A stretch of DNA of 64,000 bases from assembly GCF_002980575.1 (NCBI RefSeq), contig NZ_PVBS01000003.1:240673-304672 (forward strand). Direction: 5' to 3'. The notes beneath the pieces are model-generated. The model was not told where the DNA came from. It did not search any database and saw nothing but the letters and a program-made list of their open reading frames with translations. Shown here piece after piece: positions 45,137-55,238 of the stretch. Each line of letters opens with the position of its first letter. Position 1 is the first letter of the stretch. This DNA is from Sphingobacterium gobiense (GTDB taxonomy: Bacteria > Bacteroidota > Bacteroidia > Sphingobacteriales > Sphingobacteriaceae). The translations under genes were made by a program, and so were the position numbers.

Positions 45137-45249
45137 TTGTCTTTTTACTCGATATAGTTGGTGTTTTTGTATTGTCGTTTACTTAGAATATTGGAGAAAA
45201 GGCAATCTATTCTTTATAAATGGTTAATATGTAGTTAATAATGTAAGAC

Positions 45250-45257
45250 TAGTTTTG
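45250..45257 (+). promoter_or_regulatory. Candidate -7 element of SusCD locus 2
   Basis: TAGTTTTG matches TAnnTTTG, 51 bases before the IPT/NHL gene. No good -33 match. No sigma/anti-sigma pair precedes this locus. Confidence 0.4.
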
Positions 45258-45307
45258 CGCTCATACAAACGATAGTGTCTATACACACTAACAATTCAAT
45301 AAATATT

Positions 45308-46666
45308 ATGAAGCATACATTCTCTTCCTGTCGATCCAACGTTCTTTTGTTTTATTTATCGACTACGCTGATTTTGTTTTTCATTTCGTGTAAAGACAAT
45401 AATGAGCATACCGTGCAAAAAATGCACGATCCCTCAAAACCGATTGTGCTGACATCCTTTTATCCTTTAGAAGGCGGAGCCCGGGATAAAATTCTTCTGG
45501 ATGGAGAGAATTTCGGAACGGATTCGAAGGCTATCAAAGTGTATTTCAATAACGCAAAGGCATCGGTGATTTCTTCGAGCGGCGAACGTATCTACGCTAT
45601 TGTACCACGTCTTCCGGGGAAAGATCCGCGCATATCAGTAGTGATTGGTGAAGATTCAGTGATCTACGAAAATTCTTTTGTTTACCATACCCAAGCACAG
45701 GTAACTACGGTCACAGGAAACGGAGAACAAGCGTTTTTGCCCGGTCCACTATCGGCGGCGCAGGTGTATGGTAAATACTTAGAGTTGGATGCCGAAGGCA
45801 ATATATTTATGTCGTGGCGGGATGGGGGAAGCTGGGGTGTGGCTCGTATCAATGAGCAGCAAAATATAGTGACTCCACTTATTGAGGCGAAAACTACTTC
45901 CGAACGGGTATTGTATGCTAATGGACTGACAGTGGATAGGGCTACCGGTATGTTGACCGCTGCTCACGAGTCGGTAAAGGAAGTGATGTTTACTTTTGAC
46001 CCACGAGAGGCTTGGTACCCACGTCAGAAAAACATGAAGTTCTCTAGGACTGAACTGAACTCTATTGTTGATGCTGACCGTTACAATAACTTTATAACTT
46101 TTTCACCATGGGATGGGAATCTTTATACGCGCTTTCGCGACGGAAAAGTGGCAAGAATCAATCCCGAGACTTTAGAAGCGACTATTGTTCACCAGGGGCC
46201 TACGGGGTCACAGTACGGGCAAGCGATTAACCCCACGAAACCCTGGTTATTGTATATGACTCTGCATTCGAACGCGAGCCCGACGGACTACCGACAAGGA
46301 ATTTCTGTACTAGATCTTCGTCCAGAGTATATCGACGAGGGATTTAAGCGCCTGAATGCACCTGGCGGTAGTGCCTTTCGTGATGGTCCATTGGAAGAGG
46401 CTTTGTTCAATTACCCGAAAGACATCAAGTTCGATAACGATGGAAATATGTTTGTAGCCGATTATGGCAATCATTGTATCCGTATGGTATCGGCGGATAA
46501 TATCGTGACAACTGTCGCAGGACAGCCGGGTACGGCAGGCTATAAAGACGGTGGACCGATAGAGTCCCTTTTTAATCAGCCTTGGGGTGTCGCTGTCAAT
46601 GAACAAGGGGATATCTATATCGCGGACTGGAGTAACGCGAGAATCCGTAAACTAGTTATCGAATAA
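45308..46666 (+). CDS. IPT/TIG and NHL-repeat surface lipoprotein
   Basis: The 452-residue protein has a signal peptide and lipobox ending LFFISC (Cys28), an IPT/TIG immunoglobulin-like domain (about 43-125, KPIVLTSFYPLEGGARDKILLDGENFG) and an NHL-type beta-propeller (about 130-452). Blades in the propeller include FDNDGNMFVADYGNHCIRMV and VNEQGDIYIADWSNARIRKL. Such proteins often accompany SusC/SusD pairs and are thought to bind glycan at the surface. The ATG at 45308 begins the signal peptide; a GTG 33 bases upstream is less likely. It is the first gene of locus 2. Confidence 0.88.
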   Translation: MKHTFSSCRSNVLLFYLSTTLILFFISCKDNNEHTVQKMHDPSKPIVLTSFYPLEGGARDKILLDGENFGTDSKAIKVYFNNAKASVISSSGERIYAIVPRLPGKDPRISVVIGEDSVIYENSFVYHTQAQVTTVTGNGEQAFLPGPLSAAQVYGKYLELDAEGNIFMSWRDGGSWGVARINEQQNIVTPLIEAKTTSERVLYANGLTVDRATGMLTAAHESVKEVMFTFDPREAWYPRQKNMKFSRTELNSIVDADRYNNFITFSPWDGNLYTRFRDGKVARINPETLEATIVHQGPTGSQYGQAINPTKPWLLYMTLHSNASPTDYRQGISVLDLRPEYIDEGFKRLNAPGGSAFRDGPLEEALFNYPKDIKFDNDGNMFVADYGNHCIRMVSADNIVTTVAGQPGTAGYKDGGPIESLFNQPWGVAVNEQGDIYIADWSNARIRKLVIE

Positions 46667-46687
46667 TAAAACTGCTATCGTAAAATA

Positions 46688-49600
46688 ATGAAAATAAGAG
46701 TTATACAGATCTTGTGCCTGCTTTCCATATGTCTTTGGCTAAGGGAAGCATATGCGCAGCAAACCAAAGAGTTAACCATTGCCGGTACCGTGGTCAACGA
46801 GGCTGGTCAGCCTTTATCAAACGTATCGATATATATCAAAGACCGTCCGGCGGGCGGTGCGTCAACAGACAATAACGGCCGCTACAGTTTGGAAGCCAGA
46901 TATGGAGACAAGCTGGTATTTACTTATGTAGGTTATGAGACCTTTGAACATCTAGTGGTTGATATAAATCTTGGTTTGACGATTACACTTGTGGAAACTA
47001 CTGAGGACATTGAAGAGGTGATGGTTGTCGGTTTGCAGAACGTACAACGGAAAATTAGTTCGGTCGGTGCGATTACGACAGTAGACGTGAAAGATCTACA
47101 GTCTCCAGCACCTTCTTTGACCAACCTCTTGGGAGGAAGGGCACCCGGAGTCATTTCCTTACAAACAAGTGGTGAACCCGGAGCAAATATTGCTGACTTC
47201 TGGATTCGGGGAATCGGTACCTTCGGGGCAAATGCCAGCGCCTTAGTACTGATCGATGGTCTGGAAGGTGACTTGAATACGATCGACCCTGCGGATATCG
47301 AAAGCTTTTCCATTTTAAAGGATGCTGCGGCTACCGCTGTATACGGCGTGCGTGGTGCCAATGGTGTCGTGATGGTAACGACCAAGCGAGGCTTGGTTGA
47401 CCGTATACAGATTACCGCACGTGCAAACACCACTTTATCAAGTCTTACCCGCATGCCGGAATATTTGCGAGCCTATGATTATGCACAATTAGCTAATGAA
47501 GCAAGTGTGATTCGTGGAGATGTACCCCTATATAACCAGACGGAGATGGGGATTATTCGTGACGGACTGGATTTGGATATGTATCCAGATGTGAGTTGGC
47601 AAGACGAAATTTTGAACAATCATTTTTGGAAGCAGAGCTATTATGTCAGTGGTCGGGGCGGATCAGAAGTAGCACGTTATTTCTTGAGTTTAGGAGGGAG
47701 AAGTGAAACTGCCGCCTATAAAGTGGATAAGAATAGTGTATATAGTTCGAATGTTGGGTTCAATACGTATAATTATCGGATTAACTTAAATATGAACTTG
47801 ACCCCTACTACGGAAGTATTTCTCGGATCCGACGGTTTCCTTTCTGTACTGAACCAACCTGGTATAGCTAATACGGATTACATATGGGGAGCACAATCTA
47901 GACTCACACCCTTAGCAATTCCTACACAGTATTCAAATGGACTGTTGCCGGGACTGGGGGGAGAAGACCGGTCATCACCTTATGTCATGATCAATCGCAC
48001 GGGACAAGCTTCCGAACAGGCCTATAAAGGGAAAGCTACGCTTGCTTTAAATCAGGATCTCTCCTTTGTGCTCGATGGACTGAAATTCCGTGCACAAGGT
48101 GCTTATGATATACATAGTTACTTTAAGGAACGGAGATACATACAACCTGCTCTTTTTATGGCCCAGGGAAGGGATTACAATGGAGCGCTTATTATGCAGG
48201 AAACCGTGCAGGAACAAGCTGCAAGATATGCCGATCCAATGTCGCGTCAGTATCGTAAATATCACCTGGAATCCGTGCTGAACTACGACAGAGTATTCAA
48301 TGAGGATCACCGAGCATCGGCTTTGGTGTATTATTATATCAGTGACGCTAAGGACACGAAGGACGCAAAAAGTAGTCTAGAGGCTATTCCGTTACGCTAT
48401 CAAGGAGTATCCAGTCGCTTTACCTACGGATATAGGGATACATACTTACTGGATGTGAACTTCGGATACACGGGTTCAGAGAACTTCCAGCCAGGGAGAC
48501 AATATGGTTTTTTCCCCTCGATTGCATTGGGGTGGGTGCCTACTGGATATAAATACGTGCAAGAAAATATGCCTTGGTTGAACTATTTTAAAATTAGAGG
48601 ATCCTACGGTTCGGTGGGTAATGATCGGATTACGGACATCCGTTTTCCTTATTTGACGAAGGTTGATCAAGACACCGAAAATGTCTGGGGAATAGACGGT
48701 GTTGAAACGATTACTGAAACTCGCATCGGAGCGGATAATCTAGCGTGGGAAAGAGCAATCAAATCGAACATAGGAATCGAAGGAAAATTCCTGAATAATA
48801 AATTGGAGTTTGTAGTGGACCTTTTTGAGGATCAGCGTAACGGAATTTTCCAACAGCGAGTTCAGGTTCCGGAATATGTTGGCGTTATATCCAACCCTTT
48901 TGCGAATGTAGGCCGTATGAAAAGCTCGGGTGCTGATGGGAGTATCAGTTATTCGGCCGATCTTTCGCCGGATTTCGGTTTTACGTTACGGGGTAATTTT
49001 ACCTACTCGAAGAATATGGTACAGAATTGGGAGGAAGCCTATTTGGAGTATCCTTATTTGGAACGGAATGGTTTTCCGCACAATTCTCTTCGCGGTTATC
49101 AGGCTATCGGACTATTTAAAGACGAAGATGATATTAAGTACAGCCCGCAGCAATCTTGGGGAGAAGTGCTTCCGGGAGATATTAAATACAAGGACGTAAA
49201 CGGAGACGGCGTCATTGATGAATTAGACAGAGTGCCACTAACACATAGTAACTACCCGCTGACGATGTATGGTTTTGGGGGAGAGTTCCGGTACAAAAAC
49301 CTGACTTTAGGCGTATTATTTAAAGCAACCGGTAAAACGTCCTTCTTTTACGTAGGGCAGTCATTGAGAGAAAAAGCGCCAGCATCTTGGGACAAATGGG
49401 AAGGTGAATATCGAAATGTTACAAACGGGATGGGGTATTTTCCTTTCTTTCAGGGTAATACGGGTAATGTGTTGGCTTTGGCTGCCGATCCGAGCAATCG
49501 CTGGATACCTAGAGAGTATGCTTTGGAGCATGGTATCGATCTGGCTTTAGCCGAAAATCCTGATGCCCGTTTCCCACGTCTGCAATATGGAAACAACGCT

Positions 49601-49855
49601 AACAACAGTCAGTTGTCGACTTTTTGGGAAGGCGACGCGCGTTATCTGCGTTTACAGGAAGTTACCTTGAACTACCGTGTTAGCCCCAATTTTCTGAAAC
49701 GGGTAGGAGTTTCGTCCATGGATTTACAGTTTGTGGGAAATAACCTTTATATATGGGACAATGTGAAGATTTTTGATCCGGAACAGGCAGCCTGGAACGG
49801 GCGTAAATATCCAATTCCGTCTACCTATTCCCTACAAGCCTATATCAATTTTTAG
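46688..49855 (+). CDS. SusC/RagA-family TonB-dependent outer-membrane transporter (locus 2)
   Basis: The 1055-residue outer-membrane transporter has a signal peptide (about 1-23, cut near AYAQQ), a carboxypeptidase-regulatory-like domain (about 28-103, IAGTVVNEAGQPLSNVSIYI and FTYVGYET) and a TonB/plug region beginning EEVMVVGLQNVQRK (109-122). The SusC motifs IRGIGTFGANASALVLIDG and ILKDAAATAVYGVRGANGVV are present, and the barrel ends in YINF. VMVVGLQ replaces the more common VVVVGYG form. No STN domain. It is followed after 22 bases by its susD partner. Confidence 0.95.
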   Translation: MKIRVIQILCLLSICLWLREAYAQQTKELTIAGTVVNEAGQPLSNVSIYIKDRPAGGASTDNNGRYSLEARYGDKLVFTYVGYETFEHLVVDINLGLTITLVETTEDIEEVMVVGLQNVQRKISSVGAITTVDVKDLQSPAPSLTNLLGGRAPGVISLQTSGEPGANIADFWIRGIGTFGANASALVLIDGLEGDLNTIDPADIESFSILKDAAATAVYGVRGANGVVMVTTKRGLVDRIQITARANTTLSSLTRMPEYLRAYDYAQLANEASVIRGDVPLYNQTEMGIIRDGLDLDMYPDVSWQDEILNNHFWKQSYYVSGRGGSEVARYFLSLGGRSETAAYKVDKNSVYSSNVGFNTYNYRINLNMNLTPTTEVFLGSDGFLSVLNQPGIANTDYIWGAQSRLTPLAIPTQYSNGLLPGLGGEDRSSPYVMINRTGQASEQAYKGKATLALNQDLSFVLDGLKFRAQGAYDIHSYFKERRYIQPALFMAQGRDYNGALIMQETVQEQAARYADPMSRQYRKYHLESVLNYDRVFNEDHRASALVYYYISDAKDTKDAKSSLEAIPLRYQGVSSRFTYGYRDTYLLDVNFGYTGSENFQPGRQYGFFPSIALGWVPTGYKYVQENMPWLNYFKIRGSYGSVGNDRITDIRFPYLTKVDQDTENVWGIDGVETITETRIGADNLAWERAIKSNIGIEGKFLNNKLEFVVDLFEDQRNGIFQQRVQVPEYVGVISNPFANVGRMKSSGADGSISYSADLSPDFGFTLRGNFTYSKNMVQNWEEAYLEYPYLERNGFPHNSLRGYQAIGLFKDEDDIKYSPQQSWGEVLPGDIKYKDVNGDGVIDELDRVPLTHSNYPLTMYGFGGEFRYKNLTLGVLFKATGKTSFFYVGQSLREKAPASWDKWEGEYRNVTNGMGYFPFFQGNTGNVLALAADPSNRWIPREYALEHGIDLALAENPDARFPRLQYGNNANNSQLSTFWEGDARYLRLQEVTLNYRVSPNFLKRVGVSSMDLQFVGNNLYIWDNVKIFDPEQAAWNGRKYPIPSTYSLQAYINF

Positions 49856-49877
49856 TATAGAAAAAGAAAGACAAAAG

Positions 49878-51914
49878 ATGAGAACTTCGATCATAAAAAG
49901 AATAATAAAAGCAGCTTTGGTTATTCAGGTAGTGGTATTAGCGAGCTCCTGTAAGGATTATTTAAATATCGATAATTACTTCGATGATGAGTATAATATT
50001 GACTCGGTTTTTACCAATGCACGTTATATGGAAGCTTACATGTGGGGGGCGGCGGCGATGTTCCCCGACGAATCTAATACGGTTCGGTTTGGCTATACGC
50101 CCGGACCAATGGCGACAGACGAAGGCTTTAACGGACTTACCGGTGGCGGATCCAATAACGTGTATTATGGGATGGATTACGTAACGGGAAATATCACTCC
50201 AGATTTTTACGGAGCGGGAGCGAGTGGCGAAAATTATAACCTTAACCAATGGGGAAGATATTACAAGATTATTCGAAAATGTAATGCGATTCTGCAAAAT
50301 TTGGACACACCAAAGGATCTAACCAATATGGATAGACTCCGCCTTGAAGGCTATACGCGCTTTATTCGCGCTTACGCTTACTATAATATATTAGTGGATT
50401 ACGGGCCCGCGATTCTGCTTGGTGATGAGGTCGTTAATACGAACGAACCGCTCGAATACTATGACCGCCCCCGAGCAACTTATGACGAGACAATGGATTA
50501 TACGTGCGAGGAACTCGAAAAGGCGGCGCACCTGCTTCCCAAGGAAGGAAATATGTTGAACTTTGGGCGCCCTACAAAAGGAGCTGCGTTTGCACTGATA
50601 GCACGTTTACGCTTGATACATGCTAGCCCGCTATTCAATGGAGGACCTGTTGCCGCTTCGTATTACGGTAACTGGACTCGGAAGACGGATGGTGTGCACT
50701 ATGTATCGCAGCAGTACGATGAAAGTCGTTGGGCAGTTGCGGCGGCGGCGGCTAAACGGGTAATGAATATGGGGCAATACAGACTATATACTGTACAAGC
50801 CGATGACGCGACGGCGCCACTTCCTGCGGGTGTAACCTCGGATCCGAATTTCTATAATATCTATCCGAACGGAGCCGGCGGTATTGATGCTTTTCATTCC
50901 TATTCGGATATCTTTACTGGAGAAGCTGTGGCACGTATCAATCCAGAGATTATTTGGGGTAGAAGTACAGCCTATATCAATGAATATATTAGTAAAGGGT
51001 CGTTTCCGCCATCACTAGGTGGTTGGGGGCGCTTTTGTGTAACACAGAAAGTGGTGGATGCTTATCTAATGGATGATGGCAGGACGAAGGAAGAAGCAAC
51101 ACGGGATGGCTACTATTCTGAAACTGGCTTTACGACGGAGCCACGAAATTTTTCGGGCTACCCGATGAATGCTGGCGTGTACAATATGTACGCGAATCGG
51201 GAGATGCGCTTCTATGCTTCTATCGGTTTCAACGAAGCGATTTGGCAAGCATTGTCCAGTAGTACCTTGAACAACCACACCGCTAAATATTACTATCAGG
51301 ATGTGGATGGCCGTGGAGGGGTGACGGCGACATCACCGAATTACCCGATTACCGGTTATGTCATTAAAAAGTTTAACCACCCAATGGATGCATTTAACGG
51401 AACGGGGGCGCGGCACATGGAGAAAGCCTATGCTATTATCCGTTATGCGGAGATTTTACTTTCCTATGCAGAGGCGCTAAACAATCTGACAGGCAGCCAT
51501 ACAGTACAGCTAGGCGATCAACAGCATACCATTTCTAGGAACGTAGACGAGATCAAAAATGCTTTTAACTTAGTACGCTACCGTGCCGGGCTACCCGGAC
51601 TTACGGATACGCAGTTGGCCTCATCATCGCAAGTTCAAGCACAAATCGAGCGGGAACGTATGGTCGAGTTTTTATGGGAAAACAGGCGCTACTACGACGT
51701 GCGCCGGTGGGGGATATATGAAGAAACCGAGCGCGAGCCTATCCGTGGGATGAATCCGGACGGCGCGACCAGAGAAACCTATTATCGACGTGTTATCCCG
51801 GGTACCTCTTCCTTTTTGACACGAATCGTCAACAAACGTTCGGTTTGGGTACCCATTCCACGTGCCGAAATGAGAAGGCTACCTTCAGTTGATCAAAACC
51901 CAGGATACAATTAG
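49878..51914 (+). CDS. RagB/SusD-family nutrient-uptake lipoprotein (locus 2)
   Basis: Substrate-binding lid of the locus 2 SusC. The 678-residue protein has a lipobox ending LASSC (Cys25), SusD-type helices (RLEGYTRFIRAYAYYNILVDYGP) and the usual C-terminus (WVPIPRAEMRRLPSVDQNPGYN). It is at the long end for the family. The start at 49878 was chosen because it gives a proper signal peptide; the longer frame overlaps the end of susC. It is cotranscribed with the downstream DUF1735 and BACON genes. Confidence 0.94.
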   Translation: MRTSIIKRIIKAALVIQVVVLASSCKDYLNIDNYFDDEYNIDSVFTNARYMEAYMWGAAAMFPDESNTVRFGYTPGPMATDEGFNGLTGGGSNNVYYGMDYVTGNITPDFYGAGASGENYNLNQWGRYYKIIRKCNAILQNLDTPKDLTNMDRLRLEGYTRFIRAYAYYNILVDYGPAILLGDEVVNTNEPLEYYDRPRATYDETMDYTCEELEKAAHLLPKEGNMLNFGRPTKGAAFALIARLRLIHASPLFNGGPVAASYYGNWTRKTDGVHYVSQQYDESRWAVAAAAAKRVMNMGQYRLYTVQADDATAPLPAGVTSDPNFYNIYPNGAGGIDAFHSYSDIFTGEAVARINPEIIWGRSTAYINEYISKGSFPPSLGGWGRFCVTQKVVDAYLMDDGRTKEEATRDGYYSETGFTTEPRNFSGYPMNAGVYNMYANREMRFYASIGFNEAIWQALSSSTLNNHTAKYYYQDVDGRGGVTATSPNYPITGYVIKKFNHPMDAFNGTGARHMEKAYAIIRYAEILLSYAEALNNLTGSHTVQLGDQQHTISRNVDEIKNAFNLVRYRAGLPGLTDTQLASSSQVQAQIERERMVEFLWENRRYYDVRRWGIYEETEREPIRGMNPDGATRETYYRRVIPGTSSFLTRIVNKRSVWVPIPRAEMRRLPSVDQNPGYN

Positions 51915-51937
51915 GCCAAACTATAAAGAAGAACGAA

Positions 51938-52834
51938 ATGAAGAAATACCAAATAGCAGCTCTAGTCATCGTCTTGATGTGTATGTCCTGTAAGGACAAT
52001 GAATTGTTTGAACGAGAAATGTATAAAAATGTCGTTTCCTTGATCAGTAGCGACTATCACAATACCTTTGAGGAGGTTGTTCCGTTGACGGGCGACGAAG
52101 TAATCGGGTATATCGCGGCGTCCGTAGGGGGGACAGATGCCACGACACAAGATATTGTCATCGGCTTGGAAGAAGATCCCACACCGCTGGAGATTTACAA
52201 TAGATCCCTCTATGATGAGGACGAAAGTTTATACGCGAAGCTCCTGCCAGTCGATAAATATGAAATTAAGGACTACCAGATCCAGATCAATGCTGGAGAG
52301 CGAACCGGTCGGACTTTGGTTCGGTTACGACCAGAAGGTTTGTCGCCAGATTCTACTTATTTTATAGCCTTGAAGGCGACGGATATCGCTGATGTAGAGA
52401 TTAATGCGAATAAAAACACCATACTCTATCAAGTGCTCATCGCCAACGAATACGCCTCTCAGGCTGATGATGCCTTGTACAGTATGAGCGGCATGGTCGA
52501 TGGAGTCGTCACGGCAGGGAATAAAGCGCTATTTCCGCTTACAAAAAACAGTGTGCGGGTAATTGCGGGAACAGAACCCTTCGAATCGACGATATCCAAT
52601 ATTAACAAAACGGCCATTGTACTCGTGGTTAATGAGGATAATACGGTGTCGATAGAACCTTATAGGGATATCGAGGTGAATCAACTGAACAATGACCCCA
52701 GTTTTCCAAATACCTTCCACAGGGAAACTGTGTTCGGTCGAACCTACAATTCCTTTTTGCTCTCGTATGAATATACGGTAAACGGTACAACACGAGTGAT
52801 GAAGGAAGAATTAAGAATGGAAGTAAACTACTAA
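51938..52834 (+). CDS. DUF1735-type surface lipoprotein
   Basis: The 298-residue protein has a lipobox ending MCMSC (Cys18). Its first half (about 30-165) resembles DUF1735 (YKNVVSLIS, VDKYEIKDYQIQINAGERTG, LSPDSTYFIALKA), found in SusD-associated glycan-binding lipoproteins. The second half may be a DUF4361-like sandwich. The likely role is surface binding for the locus 2 transporter. It lies 23 bases after susD and 11 before the BACON gene. Confidence 0.78.
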   Translation: MKKYQIAALVIVLMCMSCKDNELFEREMYKNVVSLISSDYHNTFEEVVPLTGDEVIGYIAASVGGTDATTQDIVIGLEEDPTPLEIYNRSLYDEDESLYAKLLPVDKYEIKDYQIQINAGERTGRTLVRLRPEGLSPDSTYFIALKATDIADVEINANKNTILYQVLIANEYASQADDALYSMSGMVDGVVTAGNKALFPLTKNSVRVIAGTEPFESTISNINKTAIVLVVNEDNTVSIEPYRDIEVNQLNNDPSFPNTFHRETVFGRTYNSFLLSYEYTVNGTTRVMKEELRMEVNY

Positions 52835-52845
52835 AGGAGCATTAA

Positions 52846-54087
52846 ATGAAATTACATTGGACTACCTTTTTTCTTACGTTTGTTACGCTCTTTGTCGCTT
52901 GTAAGAAGGATAACGATGACGAAGGCTATTTTGAATTACAAGATAACGTAGACCTTTATGAACCTTTGCCGCAAGGAGCAACCGAAACTTATTCCCTACG
53001 CGCTGATGGGTATTGGCAGGTGGAGCCGTTATACAATGAGAATTGGTTGAAAATTGAGCCCATGTTCGGAAATGGAGATGGAAGTATCTTGATCACAGTG
53101 GACAGAAATTCAACCCTCGAAGACCGCCGAGAAGTACTTATGTTCTTGATGAATGGACGCCGTCAGGAGCATATACTGGAAATTGTGCAGGCAGCAAGTG
53201 AAAATGGTGTTGGCAACGAGGAACAATATATGCGGGTCGATGGACTCCCTGACAAAGAGGTCTTAATTTCGGAAGAAGGTATCTCCGGTCGTTATACGGT
53301 ACGTGCTACGGGGACATGGCGAATTGAATTGTCAGAAGAAGCGGATTGGATCAGTGTCGAACCGATGATGGGGACAGGCGATACGCCGGTAGAGTTAAGC
53401 ATAGCAGCGAACAGGGATGACGAGCGCTCGGTCGACTTAAACTTTTATCTTGATGAGGTATTGCAGCCGAACCCTTTACGTGTCTTGCAAGAAGGCATGG
53501 CCGTGCAGGTTATCCTGGAGGAAGATTTTAATTGGTTGCAATACGGTAGTGCGATCTTCTATACCAACACCGACGAAACTAGATTGGATCGTTGGACTTC
53601 TGATGAGTTAGCAAGGGGGTGGGGATATCATCAACTGGATCCCACGGGTGTTCCTTCGACTTATGCGCGTCAAGGGTTTTTGAAATTGGGAAGGACAAAT
53701 TATGGAGGCGATATCCTTAGCCCTAAATTGTCGGCTATACAGGGAACACAAAATGTGAAGGTGACTTTCAAGGCTGTGCCTTATAAAACTGCTGGAGGAG
53801 CTGAAGATGTTACACTTCTTAAGGTTGGTGTGGCGGGACCTGGTGTTGTCAGCGTTGATGAGTTTGATATTAATAACTGGCCGGATTATGACGTTGACCC
53901 GAATTGTACGATTATCTGGACAGAGGAAAGAACCGCGCGTTCTTTTACGATTGAAGGAGCAACCGCCGAAACACAAATATGGTTTTTGGGTGGTGATTAT
54001 GATCTACGCAGCGAGAGTGGCTGGTCGGGAGCGAGAAATGTAAACCGTATATTTCTAGATGATGTTTTGGTTACGGTATTGAAGTAA
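52846..54087 (+). CDS. Lipoprotein with two BACON domains
   Basis: The 413-residue protein has a lipobox ending FVAC (Cys19). Two BACON-like sandwich domains follow (about 35-122 and 128-222), each with the pattern GxW-x-(V/I)-E then W-(L/I)-x-(I/V)-EPM-x-GxGD. The C-terminal part (about 225-413, EDFNWLQYGSAIFYTN, ending IFLDDVLVTVL) looks like a carbohydrate-binding jelly roll. No enzyme motif is seen. An AAAGGAG sequence 6 bases before the ATG is a rare Shine-Dalgarno-like site in this genome. Last gene of locus 2. Confidence 0.8.
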   Translation: MKLHWTTFFLTFVTLFVACKKDNDDEGYFELQDNVDLYEPLPQGATETYSLRADGYWQVEPLYNENWLKIEPMFGNGDGSILITVDRNSTLEDRREVLMFLMNGRRQEHILEIVQAASENGVGNEEQYMRVDGLPDKEVLISEEGISGRYTVRATGTWRIELSEEADWISVEPMMGTGDTPVELSIAANRDDERSVDLNFYLDEVLQPNPLRVLQEGMAVQVILEEDFNWLQYGSAIFYTNTDETRLDRWTSDELARGWGYHQLDPTGVPSTYARQGFLKLGRTNYGGDILSPKLSAIQGTQNVKVTFKAVPYKTAGGAEDVTLLKVGVAGPGVVSVDEFDINNWPDYDVDPNCTIIWTEERTARSFTIEGATAETQIWFLGGDYDLRSESGWSGARNVNRIFLDDVLVTVLK

Positions 54088-54098
54088 ATACGTAAAAA

Positions 54099-54136
54099 TA
54101 GGTTGATCCGTTTTTGATGTGAAACGGATCAACCTA
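54099..54136 (-). terminator. Terminator for the DUF4886 gene
   Basis: A perfect 15-bp stem (54099-54113 with 54122-54136) has an 8-base loop. On the minus strand it is followed by TTTTT, so it mainly serves the DUF4886 gene; it may also slow plus-strand transcripts of locus 2. Confidence 0.8.
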
Positions 54137-54142
54137 AAACCT

Positions 54143-54994
54143 TTACAATCTAACTTTAGAAACCTTATACGGTTTCCTAACCGCTTTATAGGCTGCTTCC
54201 TTAGCTATTTTTGCTTGCAGTTCCGTTACTTTCTCTGGTTTATAAGAGTTCTTACGCACATCGTCGCCGAAAATTTTTTCATACCACGTACATGCAGCTG
54301 TAAAGCGACCGTAATCTAATTGTAAATGATAACCATCACGGGTAAACGTATCACCGATGGAGCTGGTTCGTGCATTCTGAATCGCCGTGCCAGCGGGAAT
54401 AATGTATTTAAAATCGCCCAGTTTGGATAATTTTTTGGAGACGTTAGCAATCGCATTGTACATGGTCAGCTGGTCACGTTCGTAGTTTGCGAAACCTTTA
54501 TGGTCCGAATCATGTTGGTAAGCCCATGTTTGGTGATAAACAAATTGTGTTTCGGGACTTACCTTTTTGCGTACATAGCTGACGAGCACAGGTAAGTTTT
54601 CCATGATCACATCGTACTTACCGGAAAGTGAACTGACCTGTTGAAAGCTTATATAATCCCAGCTTTCATTTTCTAGTGCTTGTGAGATGCTAACGTTCTT
54701 TGTTGTTACTTTTATTCCGTCGAGTCCTATTTTGCGGTATTGATAATTCTCCGCGTTGTCATTGGCGTTCTTTACATGCAAGGACAGCGGTGCTCCGCCG
54801 ATATAGAGATTACCAATAATCATCTTTTTACCTGTGCTTAATGCTAAATCATATAAGTAGTTTTCAATACCATCTTCTGAAAAACTATTGCCTATCGCTA
54901 GGATTTTAATGACATGATCTTGTTTCGGCGACACTTGCGCGATAGCCACTAACTGTATGAAGACTGCAAATAGTAACAGACTAGATTTTCTCAT
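54143..54994 (-). CDS. DUF4886 protein, SGNH-hydrolase-like
   Basis: The 283-residue secreted protein has a signal peptide (about 1-19, cut near AIAQ). Block I IKILAIGNSFSEDG (about 29-42) supplies the nucleophile Ser, and DGYHLQLDYGR (about 229-239) supplies the block V Asp and His. The family is thought to be esterases, possibly deacetylating glycans, but none of this is proven for DUF4886. It is convergent with SusCD locus 2 and may act on the same substrate. Confidence 0.85.
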   Translation of the reverse strand: MRKSSLLLFAVFIQLVAIAQVSPKQDHVIKILAIGNSFSEDGIENYLYDLALSTGKKMIIGNLYIGGAPLSLHVKNANDNAENYQYRKIGLDGIKVTTKNVSISQALENESWDYISFQQVSSLSGKYDVIMENLPVLVSYVRKKVSPETQFVYHQTWAYQHDSDHKGFANYERDQLTMYNAIANVSKKLSKLGDFKYIIPAGTAIQNARTSSIGDTFTRDGYHLQLDYGRFTAACTWYEKIFGDDVRKNSYKPEKVTELQAKIAKEAAYKAVRKPYKVSKVRL

Positions 54995-55223
54995 CTTTAT
55001 TTAATTATGTTTTTGTCTTAATTTCCAATTTATTTAGAAACGGTTATTCTACGAATATAAAAAAACTATATTTTTTTATCGTATTGAACGTAAATATTTT
55101 GCACTTTAATACACGAAACCGAAATGTAAATAAGCATTAACACACGTGAGAATGGTTATTTACTCGAGCTCTCATCAGCCATAAAAAAGAAAAATAAATA
55201 GATGAAATGTCTATTAACAATGG

Positions 55224-55231
55224 TATTTTTG
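55224..55231 (+). promoter_or_regulatory. Candidate -7 element of pcm
   Basis: TATTTTTG matches TAnnTTTG only 7 bases before the pcm start. If used, the transcript would have almost no leader. No clear -33 element; tentative. Confidence 0.3.
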
Positions 55232-55238
55232 GGATATA

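Noticed and set aside
46933..47454. A 173-codon minus-strand frame inside the second susC
   Set aside because: Antisense of a conserved plug domain, rich in Ser/Thr/Pro as such shadows usually are.
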